A program made the position numbers and the translations under genes. 64,000 nt of DNA, from contig NC_133326.1 of NCBI RefSeq assembly GCF_042186555.1, positions 493,729,232-493,793,231 on the forward strand, in the 5' to 3' direction. Positions within the stretch are counted from its first letter, which is position 1, and each line of letters opens with the position of its first letter. Positions 46,498-57,575 of this stretch are shown here, in pieces. Below the pieces are notes generated by a model. It made no database searches. It was given only the letters and a program-made list of their open reading frames with translations, and was not told where the DNA came from. The DNA comes from Aquarana catesbeiana. Taxonomy: Eukaryota; Chordata; Amphibia; Anura; Ranidae.

Positions 46498-46757
46498 TAG
46501 GCTTGTTATGTAACTTGTTTTCTAGTAGTCTTTCAGGACAGCAATAATTGCCCGCCCTGATACTGTATATGCTGTTGTGCTTATGTTTTTCAGATTGGTC
46601 AGAGGTACTCTTCGACAGCTGAGGATTGTGGGGAGAGGCCTCCAATTTAAAGGTGTGTGTGTGTGTGTGTGTGTGTTTCCTGCATGAGGAAGAGCTACAT
46701 TCTCTCACGCTGTCCTGAAAGACTACTAGAAAACAAGTTACAAAATGAGCCTACCTT
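46498..46757. repeat. DIRS-associated inverted repeat
   Basis: TAGGCTTGTTATGTAACTTG with TTTTCTAGTAGTCTTTCAGG (46498-46537) returns inverted at about 46711-46757 (GCTGTCCTGAAAGACTACTA, AACAAGTTAC). A third CTGTCCTGAAAGA lies at 46465. It sits right behind the recombinase and fits the split inverted-repeat ends of DIRS elements. A GT repeat at 46653-46676 lies between the arms. Confidence 0.65.
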
Positions 46758-47343
46758 TCCACATACTGATCACCCTGCTGTGTTTCTCACAGTAGCAAAT
46801 AGGAAGCTGATCTTATCTCCTTACTCATGCCTGTCCCTACCATAGGTTTGGGATATTTGGAAATGGATATTTATCTAGAACAGAATACAGCAGTATTGTA
46901 TGCTAAGGACCTGTGCACGTTGGTCAGTTTTGGTCTATAATTTTTATCCATGTAAACCAAAACTAAAAAAAAAAATCTGCTTTCATAGCCATGCATTTGC
47001 CCATAGTTTCACAATGTACAAAAATGTTATGCTAACCTTTTATGTGTGTACAGTGTCAATAGACCCTTTGGACCACTGTCGCTGCTCAGGGCCAACATGT
47101 AAATAGCAATAATGTGTAGCCAGCGGCTCTGCTGCTATTTACCCTGACATAAGAAACTGGTCCCTGAGACAGTTATCACTAGGGGCTTTAAATGTAGCAT
47201 ATACTTGTGCATGTGCTACTGGGCAAAATGTAGATGAAAGCCCTGTATAAAATAATTGGATGGATTAAGTTCCACTAAGTAATGTTTTTAGTTAAAGATC
47301 TGCAGCGCTCCATTAAACTCATTGCAGTGCTCATCTTCTACAG
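46758..47343. other. MRNIP intron 3, no recognised feature
   Basis: Unique-looking intron sequence without exon signals or clear repeats. Confidence 0.5.
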
Positions 47344-47346
47344 TAA

Positions 47347-47695
47347 GGCCTCTTTCACACGGACGATCTGTTCAGGTCCGCCTGTCAGTTTTTTAGGCGG
47401 ACCTGAACGGACGCTTCATAGACCTCCTATGGAGCGTCGGATGTCAGCGGTGACATGTCCGCTGACATCCGACCTGCCCCGATCCCAAAAAGTGTGACGG
47501 AGGAAAAACCTACTTTTCCATCCGTCATCTGATCGGGTGATGACGGACTCTATGATCCGTTTTCATCCAATCCCCCATAGGGAAGTGCGGCGCTCTGACA
47601 AGTCCGTCATCTGCCTGCTCAGCGGGGGTTGACGGAGCGATCCCCCGCTGAGCAGAGCGGTCTCCGTACACGGACACGTCCGTGTGAAAGAGGCC
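47347..47695. mobile_element. Harbinger-type MITE, precise ends
   Basis: TAA at 47344-47346 and 47696-47698. Ends GGCCTCTTTCACACGGACG and CGTCCGTGTGAAAGAGGCC are exact inverses over 19 bp. Inner AGGTCCGCCTGTCAG / GGCGGACCTGAACGG blocks link it to 36571-36924. Confidence 0.88.
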
Positions 47696-47879
47696 TAAAT
47701 TTTTTTTGAGAGAATTTCAGTGGCTGCCACTGTTTACTACATTTTTAAAATCCCTGTCTGCTTGACTGTTTTGGCCTCCATACTTTTTCTCATTGAACTG
47801 AGTCAGACGTCCTAATATGCATATGTAACACCCTCCTAGTGTGCTATTAGTGTAGGCAAATCTATGTTCTGAATCAAAG

Positions 47880-48380
47880 TTAAAATTAATGTAAACCCTC
47901 ACATATACCCAGTGAAGTGAACAGCCTCAGATGATACATGGGGATGAAACAAATCTCCCTACATAAGTTTTACCTGTATATCTGCTGTCTTCAGCTTTAT
48001 GTATCCTTTAGACAGTGCATGTTACAGATTTTCTCTTCCTGTTCAGCACTGAGTGTGAAGTCTGGGCATACAGCCAAGACATCTGATTGGAGGAAAGGCG
48101 CACACACCCCCACTTCACATTGGCAAAGGAAGGAAGGAATGTGCAGAGCTCTGCTGTGAGAAGGCAAGCTGTCTGCTAATCTATTTATAGCAACCTCCCA
48201 CTACACAAGTTTCAGACTCCTTTTATCTCCTGTGTCAGAACTTGTCAGATGTTATCAGGCTGATAACAGAGCTATGGAGCAGGAGAAAGCCACATGACTC
48301 AGTGCTTTGAAGAGATAAGAAAACGCTGTAGATATGTGCTCAGCTCAAATTTCATGAATCAGGTTTACATCCACTTTTAA
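47880..48380. mobile_element. TTAA-type MITE, family 3, complete
   Basis: TTAAAATTAATGTAAACCCTC at the left and, inward from the right, TTAAAAGTGGATGTAAACC. TTAA at 47880-47883 and 48377-48380. Fragments of the same family lie at 4130-4200 and 39730-39900. TTAA duplication suggests piggyBac-type mobilisation, with termini unlike families 1 and 2. Confidence 0.75.
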
Positions 48381-48383
48381 CTT

Positions 48384-49207
48384 GTGAGTCTAAATTAGGT
48401 CAGGGTTTACTGCAGGTCAGGCTAGATGACTCAGAAGCTAGAGGGCGGAGGCCAGGAGAGTTGATCTGCATACTTAGGGGAGCCCTTAAATATGAATAAG
48501 CCCTGCCAGCAGGGAGGTCAATGGAAGATGGAGTGCTGAGGAGATTGTCGTGGCCTTGGAGGGGAGCCCCTGCTCTGAGGGGGGTTCTGCCTCAGGCTGG
48601 AGCTCGAGCTGGCTTGCGAGGATCCTGACAGCAGTGCAGTTTGAAAGGAATCTTTCCTAAGGAAGCAGTGGGGAGCAAGGAGGACCGTGTGAGTACATCA
48701 GCACACCTAGGGACTCACAAGGGGAGAGATTGCTACATGTAGCAAGCCTTTCTGGAACACAGTGTTGAGATTAATCTTTCCCTTGCCCTGGGAGATCTTC
48801 AGAGCAACCGGGTGGGCTGATGGAAAAGCCGCCAGGTGGGCTGGTAGGTCCTGCAGATAGTAGAGCTGGGATCAGTGTAACACTTTGTGCTACTTTACAA
48901 GGGACTAAGAGTTCCTAGTCCTTGGGGCTTTTGCATCTGTGATTATCAGAGACTGTTAATATTCAGGTGGAGGACAGTTCTGGAGCATGTACATAGGGAG
49001 GGAGGTGTCCCTGTTATTGTTGCAATCGAGCTGGGCATCCCATAATTCCTAATTCCCATCCAAGTTATAACCCCTAATAAACAAGAAAAACTAAGCTCAA
49101 AGACTGTTCCTTGTGTCTAGAAAAAGTGTGGAAAATGCTTGTTGCCTGGCTGTGTAGGAGTGGGGAAACCAGTCATTTGCAGCCCCTGTGGGAGTAGTGC
49201 TACACAT
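48384..49207 (+). mobile_element. Possible solo LTR
   Basis: A block of about 820 bp that may begin TGTGAGTC and end GTGCTACACA, with a TATA-like TTAAATATGAATAAG near 48486 and an AATAAA-type signal (CCCTAATAAACAAG) near 49073, the spacing expected of an LTR. No target duplication could be confirmed, so this is a weak call. Confidence 0.25.
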
Positions 49208-49595
49208 GTTTACTTTGGTCACTGACTGAAGGTTTTAATAAAAGAGATGCAGCAAAACATGCAGGCAAAATGGATTTTCAGAAGAAAACAGATGGTGGTT
49301 CCTGTTTTCCATTTCAGACTTCCTTTGGAACTGGAGAAAGCAAATGAGCATAAAAGTGTTGTCACTAGCAACCAATCAGATTTTGTTTTTTAAATGTATT
49401 TTATTTTTATTTTTTGAATAAAATGGGAAACTCGATTGACTGACTGCTTTATTGACTCTATTATACTCGCACAACAAAAATACTTATCTGCTAAGAAATC
49501 CTCCTTTTATCCAAAGCCTCAGCACAGGCATAAAGCCCCTGCACCTTTCACGCTGCATTCACTCAGCTTTATCAGAAAGTACTGTACTCCTGAAT

Positions 49596-49808
49596 AAGGA
49601 TGAGCTCAGACGTGTTTGCAACCCGCACGTGCAGAGCCCGCCAGGAAGTCGGCACTGCACAGAGTTAATTGCAAGCAGTGAGACATTTTCCTGATCCGCG
49701 GCTGCAGAGATCGAGAAATGTCTCACTGCCTGTGATTAGCTCTATGCAGTGCCGACTTCCTGGCAGGCTCTGCACGTGCGGGTTGTGAACACGCCTGAGT
49801 TCATCCTT
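49596..49808. mobile_element. Palindromic MITE with a 10-bp target duplication
   Basis: AAGGATGAGCTCAGACGTGT and its inverse ACACGCCTGAGTTCATCCTT are the ends of arms about 100 bp long around 49700. ACTCCTGAAT stands on both sides (49586-49595 and 49809-49818). A 9-10 bp duplication suggests a Mutator-like origin, but no transposase is present. Confidence 0.75.
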
Positions 49809-49818
49809 ACTCCTGAAT

Positions 49819-50239
49819 GCAGTGTAAGGGCATGTGGGCTTTTATCCTGTGCTAATGCTTTATAAGGAATAGTAAAGATACACTGAGCTGTTTCCTTTAC
49901 CACATTTGTACTATGTTTCCTTTCTCCAGTTTTAATGAATCATCCTCTTAATTTTTAATGTTGCGAGTGCTTTTCGTTCATAGTGTATGATCTGTCTTTT
50001 GAAATGTTTGAAGTATCATCTTGGTGTGTCACCCTTTGAAAAAGTTTGGATATTAAGGACCCGTTTACACTGGTCATGTCTGTGTTATGTTGCGTATTAA
50101 CAGTAAAATGCTGGGGTCTATTTTTTTCCTGTTTGTATAAAAAATGGTTATGTTCCCTGTTATACTGAAAATGCATGCCTGCTCAGACAAATTTCCACCT
50201 TTACTTTGTTTACTCTGGCATTATTACCAATTTTTGCAG
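49819..50239. other. End of MRNIP intron 3
   Basis: Unique intron sequence apart from a short MITE-like stretch (AAGGACCCGTTTACACTGG, 50054). Ends at the exon 4 acceptor. Confidence 0.5.
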
Positions 50240-50306
50240 GCTTAACTGGCAAAATGAAGTCTCTGAAAATGATTATGACAGCACACAAAGTTCTGAGTCA
50301 TCACAG
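50240..50306 (+). CDS. MRNIP: MRNIP exon 4
   Basis: A 67-bp exon with acceptor ccaatttttgcag and donor CAG|gtacct. One base completes a Gly codon, then 22 codons read LNWQNEVSENDYDSTQSSESSQ in part. This is the poorly conserved Ser/acidic linker of MRNIP. It is assigned because the phases fit exactly between exons 3 and 5 and because human MRNIP has an SQPSES-like stretch just before the conserved W-x-K-Y-L-E block. An alternative reading as chance ORF sequence is less likely given both splice sites and the matching phase. Confidence 0.72.
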
Positions 50307-51360
50307 GTACCTGCCACTTTTACTGTGTTCATTCTTAGGATTAAAGAAGATATCATTAATAAAAACAGCATTTTAAAGTGGTGATGTTAAAGAAGTCTAC
50401 ATTCTTTCTACCTTGTCTCTTTGCTGAGATAGCATGGTTGACTGAGTGACCATGTAAGTGGTTGGCTGACTGTGATGTTGACCCTCTAGCTTCAGTACTC
50501 TAAAGCTGGGTATACATGCATCGAAATGTAGCCAGTTAAGCAGTAATCTGACGAATTTTGATGTGCGTGTTCCCCTCTGTTCAACAGAAACCGGACTAAC
50601 AACTGGCTTCTGTCAATTGGTCCTACTCGAAAACCACAGCGCTATTTGCGCTAATCGGTGTATTTTATTGGCAGGGGTCCCTGCTGTCAGAATACAATAG
50701 CGCAGCAGGGGAAATCCCTGCATCCACATCGCTAGTATGGATGCAGGGATCCCAGAGTTTTTTTTTTTCTGCTATACCCTACTTTGACAATAACCCTAAA
50801 CATGTAACCAAATTTGTGACCTGCCTTGTCTGCATACATATTCATACATATTCAGTTACAAGTATTGCAGCCAGGATGACAGCATAATAATTGGGCCAGT
50901 AGTGTTTTCAGGAAGTCCGCAAGGATACCTTTTTTTGCGTCTTATGAAATATTTAAAAATACTTACATTACAATACAAATACAATTTTTATGAGAGAATC
51001 ACTTGGGTTACCATTGCTGACCTCCTGAAAATGCTAGTTGCTTGCCAGTTTCTCTGTTTTCAATACCTTGAGTCACTTACTTGAAAAAAAAAATATGCAG
51101 ATTACGACTTCTGACATCAGCTGCAACATTCTTAAAAGAAATGGGGGAAAGTTTGCTCACCAAGACAGAAAAACAGAGGCAGAAAAAAAGCATTGTTGGG
51201 TTTACTTTTTCATGCTGGATTTAAAATGTGGTTTTGTTTTGCTCTGTCTTCATTGGAAAGATTTACTATTACTTCCTGCCCTGGAAGGAAGTGAAGGGAG
51301 TTACCCTAACAAGGACAAAGACAGCAGTAAAAGCTAGACAGAGGCTTAAACCTTTTCTTG
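50307..51360. other. First part of MRNIP intron 4
   Basis: 50503-50760 is a MITE-like stretch (AAGCTGGGTATACATGCATC; GATGCAGGGATCCCAG hairpin). The remainder shows no recognised feature. Confidence 0.45.
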
Positions 51361-51389
51361 CTCCAAAAAAAAAAAAAAATAAAAAAATA

Positions 51390-51396
51390 TATAGAT

Positions 51397-51468
<72 letters not shown>
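51390..51468. repeat. AT dinucleotide microsatellite
   Basis: About 35 uninterrupted AT units after a short ATAG stretch and an A-run at 51365-51380. Probably variable in length. Confidence 0.95.
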
Positions 51469-51471
<3 letters not shown>

Positions 51472-51774
51472 CATTTTTGGCTTTGTAAATGTTGTAAATA
51501 TTGTATTCTTCTATATTTTAATAATATTTTGTACAAGAACTCTAGTTAGAAACGTTTGTTTAAAATCTGCTGGGTAATAACTTGTAATTGTAATGAGGCT
51601 TATGCCATCTATTGATTCATTGGCTGTTCTTTACAATTTTTATTCATGGCAGGAAGTATAGTTTTTGCAGTACTTCTCAATCTCCGACTGGAGCCTTGCA
51701 GCTCCCCTACACACAATCTGCACTGCTATTTATCCGCCCCTCCTTTTCTCTTGTCTATTGAGAGAACACTGAGG

Positions 51775-52509
51775 GGATTTTACTAAAACTGGAGCAGCTG
51801 GGCATGGCAACCAATCAACTTTTAATTTTCAGATTGTTCAGTTTTTAGGTTAAATCACCAAAGAAGTACCTATATCCACAGAGGAGCCACATAGTGCCCC
51901 TAAGGCATGTATTTGGGAGGCACAATCCTAAAATAACAGAAAGCATCCTGACATTGAACTCTTTAATGACTTACTGCGTTAGCTTCCCAGTTTTTCCTGG
52001 ACTCCCAGACAGAAATGCAGAAGCTAACCTCTCTGGAGTGAGAGTGAGCGTGGAAACTGACTTTTAAGTTTTTTGGTCTCCTTTAACTCAGCAAACATTC
52101 ATCTTGAGATAGGAAGTCAAACTGACCAATATTAAATTTAGGCTTGACCTTCTACGATCAAGAAAAATGCAGCGATAGCGTTTGTCCATAAAGGCCACAA
52201 CATCTTCTGATGGTAAGGACATGTATATGGCCAATCCCACAAGGGACACACACTGACCAGAGGGGTGATCCCAACCCCTGGACATCTTTTCAGTTCAAAA
52301 GGGCATAACTTTCACATCCTGCTGTGACAACATACTCCGAACTTGTAGAACGAGCACTTGATCCATCCAACATAAGAGAATTGTCAAGCTGTCCTCTGCT
52401 CTCCAAAGCTTCACTTCTATTTAAAGGCACTTATTCATTATTTAGGATTGATTGGCTTGAGAAGGCCCTGAATAGAAGACTGGACATTGCCAGAATAGAT
52501 GGTCCTTGC
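51775..52509. other. Intron 4, partial MITE and unannotated sequence
   Basis: 51776-51845 is half of the palindromic element found whole at 56027 (GGGGATTTTACTAAAAC, CAACCAATCA). From 51850 on nothing recognisable; short open frames on both strands lack known motifs. Confidence 0.45.
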
Positions 52510-53640
52510 AGGAGATGAATTCAGCAATTTCTTTAGAGCGTCTTGACCATATGCTTTAATTTTGACAACTTGGTCACCATCATCTTAATCACAGCCTGGC
52601 TGAACAAATTAGGAATCACATATTCATTCACCTCTACTTGGGAAGAAGTTGACAAGGGTTAATTTGCCTGATTACTACTCATTGGCACCATATATGACCC
52701 TTTCACATAGTGAGTGGAAATGACTCCTTTAGAGTGTATTGACCACATGCTTAATGAATGTGACAACCGGTTAGGTGTCGTCGTCATCTTTATACTTGGT
52801 CGCTTGAACAAGGCAACATTCTTGCAGTCATGCTCGTATGTCTTCTCTTTGGAAGAATCTGAAGCAGATTGCTTGCCTGGGAAGGCTTGAGACTGCTCGG
52901 TAACCCTTTCACAGGGTGAGTGGAAACACTCCTTTAGAGTGTATACCACAGGCTTAATGAATGTGACAACCTGTTAGGTGTTGTCATCCTTATTCTTAGT
53001 TGCTTGAACAAAGCAGAATTATGCAGTCACGTCCATTCGGAAAATGGACTGTGTCACCTGGTATGGCTAGGCAGCTTCTCATTGCCAGAGCAGTTAACCC
53101 TTTCAAAGGGTGAGCAAAAACCACTCCTTTAGAGTGTATTGACAATGTCGTTATTGAATGTGACATCCTATTAGGTGTCATCCTTATCCCTGGCTGCTTG
53201 AGCCAGTGGGACACATACTGTCATGCCCATCCATGTATTCCTCTTAGAGTCTGAAGAGGGATGTTTTGCTTGGGAAAGCTGCGAGACTGCTCCTTGCCAG
53301 AGAATTCAACCCCTTCACAGGGTAAGTGGGAATAACTCCTTTGAGTGTATTGGCCACTTGTTTAATAAATAAGACAACCTGTTGGGTATCATCATCCTCA
53401 TCTCTGGTTGCTTAATCAAAGCAAAATTTACACAGTCATGTTCCTCCACATCTTTCCCTTTTGGAGAGTCTGAAGAGGCTGATTTGCCTGGGAAGGCTAT
53501 TAGACTGGTCATTGCCAGAACATATAACCATATAAAAGCAAGACTCATACAGCCATGTTCATCCACATCTTCTTTATTGAAGAGCCTGAAGAGGGCTGTT
53601 TTTCTCTGAGACTGGTAATTACCAATAGATAACCTTTCCA
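52510..53640. repeat. 200-bp tandem repeat, about 5.5 diverged copies
   Basis: The marker TTTAGAGTGTATTGACCACA (variants) recurs at about 52535, 52734, 52935, 53134 and 53345, always followed by GTGACAACC-TTAGGTGTC and, 100 bp later, TGCCTGGGAAGGCT...GAGACTGCTC. Copies are 70-85 percent alike by eye. Read on the minus strand, each copy holds a similar peptide (PNRLSHSLS-x-WSIHSKGV, AFPGKSASSDSPKGKDVEEHDC), but shifts between copies break one long frame. Confidence 0.88.
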
Positions 53641-53935
53641 CAGGGTTTTGCGTGCCATATATCAAACCAGCTCATAAAAATACCAGTAATTAAATGCAGT
53701 AAGATAGTTTGCTTAGTAAAAAAATAACCACTGCTAGAGGGAGACTGAAGCCTCCATTCACAGCCCTGATTCACCAGGTGGTTCATGAGCTAAACCTTGC
53801 CCTGCCAGGAATCAGGGCATAATGAAAAAGTTTGTTCAGAACAGTGACACAACAGGTAGGAATTTTCAATAGAATTACAATAATATTCTGCAATGTACCC
53901 AAACCAAGGGAATTGTAGACATCATAAACATGCTT

Positions 53936-53938
<3 letters not shown>

Positions 53939-53978
<40 letters not shown>
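53939..53978. repeat. TA dinucleotide microsatellite
   Basis: About 19 units of TA, uninterrupted. Confidence 0.95.
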
Positions 53979-53983
<5 letters not shown>

Positions 53984-54230
53984 GGGTGAAAAACTGGAGA
54001 GCACATAGAAATATATAAAAGGATATTCCAATTCCAACAGGCCAAGGATGGCTCCAGTAGTTATCCACAGGTGACTCCTCTACCTTCTCTGGAAATGCTG
54101 GTCTTTTGAGGGGGTTGGCATAATGGCACAACAGTAAAGCAAACATGAGTAGCCACCAACAGGTTATTGCCATGTGTTAGCAGACAAAGTGTTACTTTGT
54201 GTACCTATTATGCAGAGTACTAGGGGTGCG

Positions 54231-55252
54231 CATCTTCACTGGTCTCACGATTGGATTTGATTACGATTATCTGGTCAACGATTCGATTCGATTCCGCGAT
54301 GCATCACGATTACCGACGAGCTCCCACTTCCACTTGGGCCACCTAGGCGGCCCTTCCTCCCTGCAATCCTCTGGGACACATCACAGTTCCCAAAAGATTA
54401 CCTGGCTATGCAGGAAAGCGCAGTGAGACATGCGCACAGTTCCCTGTACTGTCTCTGTGCTGACCAGTGGCAGCTGGTGCTCAAAATTTTTGGGGGGGCG
54501 CAAACAAACTGAAAAATACTGAACCTCCCCCATCAAAAGCAGCCACTTGTGCCCCTCAAACACAGCCACCTGTTCCCATCAAACGCAGCCACCTGTGCCC
54601 GTCAAATGCGCCACCTGTTCCCGTCAAACGCAGCCACTGGTGCCCATTAAATGCAGCCATCACTAACCCTTACAATGGATGATGTGCCCTGCTGTACTGT
54701 GTATGTGCTTTTTAAAAAAACTGTCACTTCATACCGAATTTCATTGTAGTACAAAATATCCCGCTCATGTGACTCCCATCCCGTCCCGCCCCTCTTCTCT
54801 CTCAGGCCGCTCTCCTCTCACGTCTCCTGAGTCCTGACGTCAGCAGGGAATTCTCAGCCCCGCCCGCTGACTATAGCTATCGTATCAGAAGAGAGGCGGG
54901 CAGGACTGAGAATTCCCCGTTGACGTAAGAACTCAGGAGAGCGGAGAGGGGCGGGGCGGGACGGGCCGGGAGTCACATGAGCAGGATATTTCGTACAACA
55001 GTGAAATTCGGTATGAAGTGACATAGTTTTTTAAAAAGCACATACACAGTACTGCCAGCGGGGCACATCATCCATTGTAACACAGAATTTATTAAAAGAA
55101 TGTAATTTTAAAAATACGATCCAAGTGCATTCCCGGGAGGGGCGGAGCTAGTCGCCGTGACGTCACCCGCAATCGATTTTCCGGTCCTTATGCATCGATG
55201 CCACATCGGGGACACCCGCATCGCGATGCAACCATTAATTTCAGCACCCCTA
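54231..55252. mobile_element. hAT-type MITE with 8-bp target duplication
   Basis: Ends TAGGGGTGC and GCACCCCTA, flanked by CAGAGTAC on both sides (54223-54230 and 55253-55260), an exact 8-bp duplication. Near the ends are CGATTCGATTCGATTCCGCG-like and GCATCGCGATGCAACC motifs. Inside are a short tandem repeat (54540-54660, CGCAGCCACCTGTGCCC) and a 411-bp palindrome (54670-55080). Confidence 0.88.
54670..55080. mobile_element. 411-bp palindrome inside the hAT-type MITE
   Basis: Left TTACAATGGATGATGTGCCC against right GGGCACATCATCCATTGTAA, exact over 20 bp. Then TACTGTGTATGTGCTTTTTA / AAAAAGCACATACACAGTA, ACTTCATACCGAATTTCA / TGAAATTCGGTATGAAGT and a GC-rich centre near 54875. It is probably a separate foldback element inserted in the hAT MITE. 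Confidence 0.85.
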
Positions 55253-56026
55253 CAGAGTACTGTGGAGGAGCTCAGGCTATGCATAGAGGCTGCAGGGAGC
55301 AAGGCACCACAATACCCATGCAGCATTCATTTTGATACAAAGCATTTTTCAAATTTAGCTCACCCATCCTCCGACCATAAACACCGGCACAGAGTGGGTG
55401 CATGTGCATAGGGGAGACTCTGCCAACACCACTGCCCACTTTACATGGACCCAGCGGACCCCAGACAAGGCTGTTAGCCCTGACAAAAGCCACCCGAGGA
55501 CCAGCAGCAGGGCTCCCTGGATTATGGGTCATTTAGCCGAGACACCAGGGACTGCGTCCAGTCTAATCCACACATGGACGGACGGCCAGTCAGGTAGAGG
55601 AGCACACCTAGGTCCTGCGCATAGGAGGAAAAAAGAACGCCAAGGCTGTAGGTGGGCTCAAATTTATGCGTTAAGTCCTGGAGGCAGGGGGGCGGAGCCT
55701 ATACCCAGCTGTGCTGACATGGAGCCATCAGGAAAAGGATAAAGCTGCATTCACACAGCAGTTCGGTGGCAGCAGATTCTTGCCGGCGGTTGTAAATGCT
55801 GTCTGCACACACTGTGTGTGAACAGTTGCAGCTGTCAGATTTGTACTCCACATCTCAATGGTCGACACTGTTGCATGTAACTGCTTATGTGAGCAATTAC
55901 ATACGAGTAAAGATTCTTACTTGCACTGCTCACAGAATGTGTGCTTCCAGGGTCGGCATTTCTGTGGAATTTTGGACACGGCTTTCAGCCAGTTGGTTTG
56001 TGGCCATAGCGCAGAGGGGTTGATTT
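55253..56026. other. Intron 4, mostly unannotated
   Basis: 55741-55930 contains short inverse repeats (GTCTGCACACACTGTGTGTGAAC) of MITE type. No exon or known protein motif. Confidence 0.45.
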
Positions 56027-56186
56027 ACTAAAACCAGAGAGTGGAAATTTGGGTGCAGCTCTGCATAGAAACCAATCAGCTTTCAGGTTTTATTGCCAAA
56101 GCTTGAACAATCTGAAGTTAGAAGCTGATTGGCTACCATGAACAGCTGCACCAGACTTTACACTTCCAGTTTTAGTAAATCAACCC
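56027..56186. mobile_element. Palindromic MITE
   Basis: GGGGTTGATTTACTAAAAC at the left and GTTTTAGTAAATCAACCC at the right; inner GAAACCAATCAGCTTTCAG / GAAGCTGATTGGCTACC. A half copy is present at 51776. Confidence 0.8.
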
Positions 56187-56434
56187 GAGAGTGTTGCTGC
56201 ATCCGGGGGTGGCTAAATGCTGCCTCTGCATGCAGCAAACTATCTGGTGTAAATGTAGCATACATTGTAAGGAACAGCCAGCAATGTAGGAGGGGGCATA
56301 CACCTCATTACAGTTAACTATTTGATACCAAGCAGATTAAAAAAACAAGCAAACTTTTTTTCCTGGGACTCTTCTTTAAGACACAGATTATAGCTATTTT
56401 AGTGGGTCAATGTGTTTTTACTGATGAATTGCAG

Positions 56435-56574
56435 CCACATATTGGGGCCCCCATAAGCGGCTGGAGTAAATATTTGGAGGAAGACAGTGAAAATTCATGT
56501 GTAAAGCAGGAAGAGGAGGAGGAGGAGGACAACGGTCTGATTTACACTCAGCGGAATATTACATCGGAAGCAAG
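56435..56574 (+). CDS. MRNIP: MRNIP exon 5
   Basis: A 140-bp exon, acceptor gatgaattgcag, donor AAG|gtacaa (weak at +4 to +6). It encodes PHIGAPISGWSKYLEEDSENS followed by a run of six Glu and an Asp. The block W-S-K-Y-L-E-E-D-S matches W-L-K-Y-L-E-K-D-S of human MRNIP. The Glu run is a GAG trinucleotide repeat in coding sequence, so its length may vary between individuals. It ends in phase 2. A Harbinger-type MITE begins 20 bp after the donor. Confidence 0.85.
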
Positions 56575-56594
56575 GTACAAACACCTTTACTTTT

Positions 56595-57062
56595 AGGCCT
56601 CATGTACACTGGACGTTAAAATAACGTTATGAAAATGCCAGTAGCTTTTCAGTGAGTTTTTTTAACTTTTTTCAACCCTTATCAGCTTTTTTTCAACGAT
56701 TTTGCAATAGCGTTTATTATCGTTTTTGTAGCGTTTTTCCGCGTTAGCGGTTTTTAGCGTTTTTTTTTTTTTTTTTTTTCAATGGATCAAAATTGTTAAA
56801 CGCTGGTGAGCAACGTTTTTGAGCATTTATCAACGTTTATCAGCGTTAGAGCGTTTTTACAGCTGAAAAACGTCTCTTAGAGCCCACTAGTTTTGTTTTG
56901 TTTTTTTTTTTTTTTTTTTTTAAAGCTTAAAAACGCCTATGCCATTTGCAGCTCAAAAACGCCTAGGTGGGCATGAAGCCATAGACTAACATAGACAGGC
57001 TTTTTTAAGCTGCAAAACATGCTCAAAAAAGCGGCTGTAAAAACGTCCGTGTGCATGAGGCC
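56595..57062. mobile_element. Harbinger-type MITE 20 bp behind the exon 5 donor
   Basis: TTA at 56592-56594 and 57063-57065; ends GGCCTCATGTACACTGGACGT and, inward from the right, GGCCTCATGCACACGGACGT. Interior is rich in AACGTTTTT/AAAAACGCT blocks and two T-runs. It makes up almost half of the 1-kb intron 5. Confidence 0.85.
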
Positions 57063-57106
57063 TTACAGTTATGATGATCTATTAAGAAGCCAGAAATTTT
57101 AGGCAA

Positions 57107-57540
57107 TTTTTTTTGTTTTTTTTGTTTTTATATTTATGAATTTCAAGTCATACAGGAACAATTCAATCCAACAGACGTCGCAATAAAACAGTGTGCATAT
57201 ACTATACATGATTTATCATTAAATCCCACACAGGGAATTGTTACATTAGTCAATATCAGTGGAACAGGATTGTAGATAAAAGAAACCATACAACCTGGTA
57301 TGCCCCATGACTGCTCCCAGAGGCTAGGCCTCTATAACTTGGTAATTTATACATAGAAAAAGACTGGGGAGAAGGGGTTAGATGAAAAGGGGAAAAACCC
57401 CGCCTGTGCAGGAGATGAAAAGGGGGGGTTTTTTTTTTTTAATATAATGGGGGGGGGGCTCTACTCGAATAGAGCTTGAACATAAGTTTCCATGGGGGGG
57501 TTGTTCAGTTTGTGGACAATTGAATTTGGTAACAAGGGGT
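57107..57540 (-). mobile_element. 3' end fragment of a retroelement, antisense to MRNIP
   Basis: On the minus strand the block ends with ATGACTTGAAATTCATAAAT and an A-rich tail (57107-57130), as in LINE 3' ends. No protein homology is left. C- and T-runs (57425-57455) lie near its other side, 35-120 bp before exon 6. Confidence 0.4.
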
Positions 57541-57575
57541 TCAATGTATTTATTTTTCCTATTCTTGCTTGTTAG

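Noticed and set aside
48384..49207. A full LTR retrotransposon
   Set aside because: Only a possible solo LTR is seen; no gag, pol or second LTR in the vicinity.
51038..51337. Alternative MRNIP exon in intron 4
   Set aside because: The open frame has no similarity to MRNIP and the phases between exons 4 and 5 already fit.
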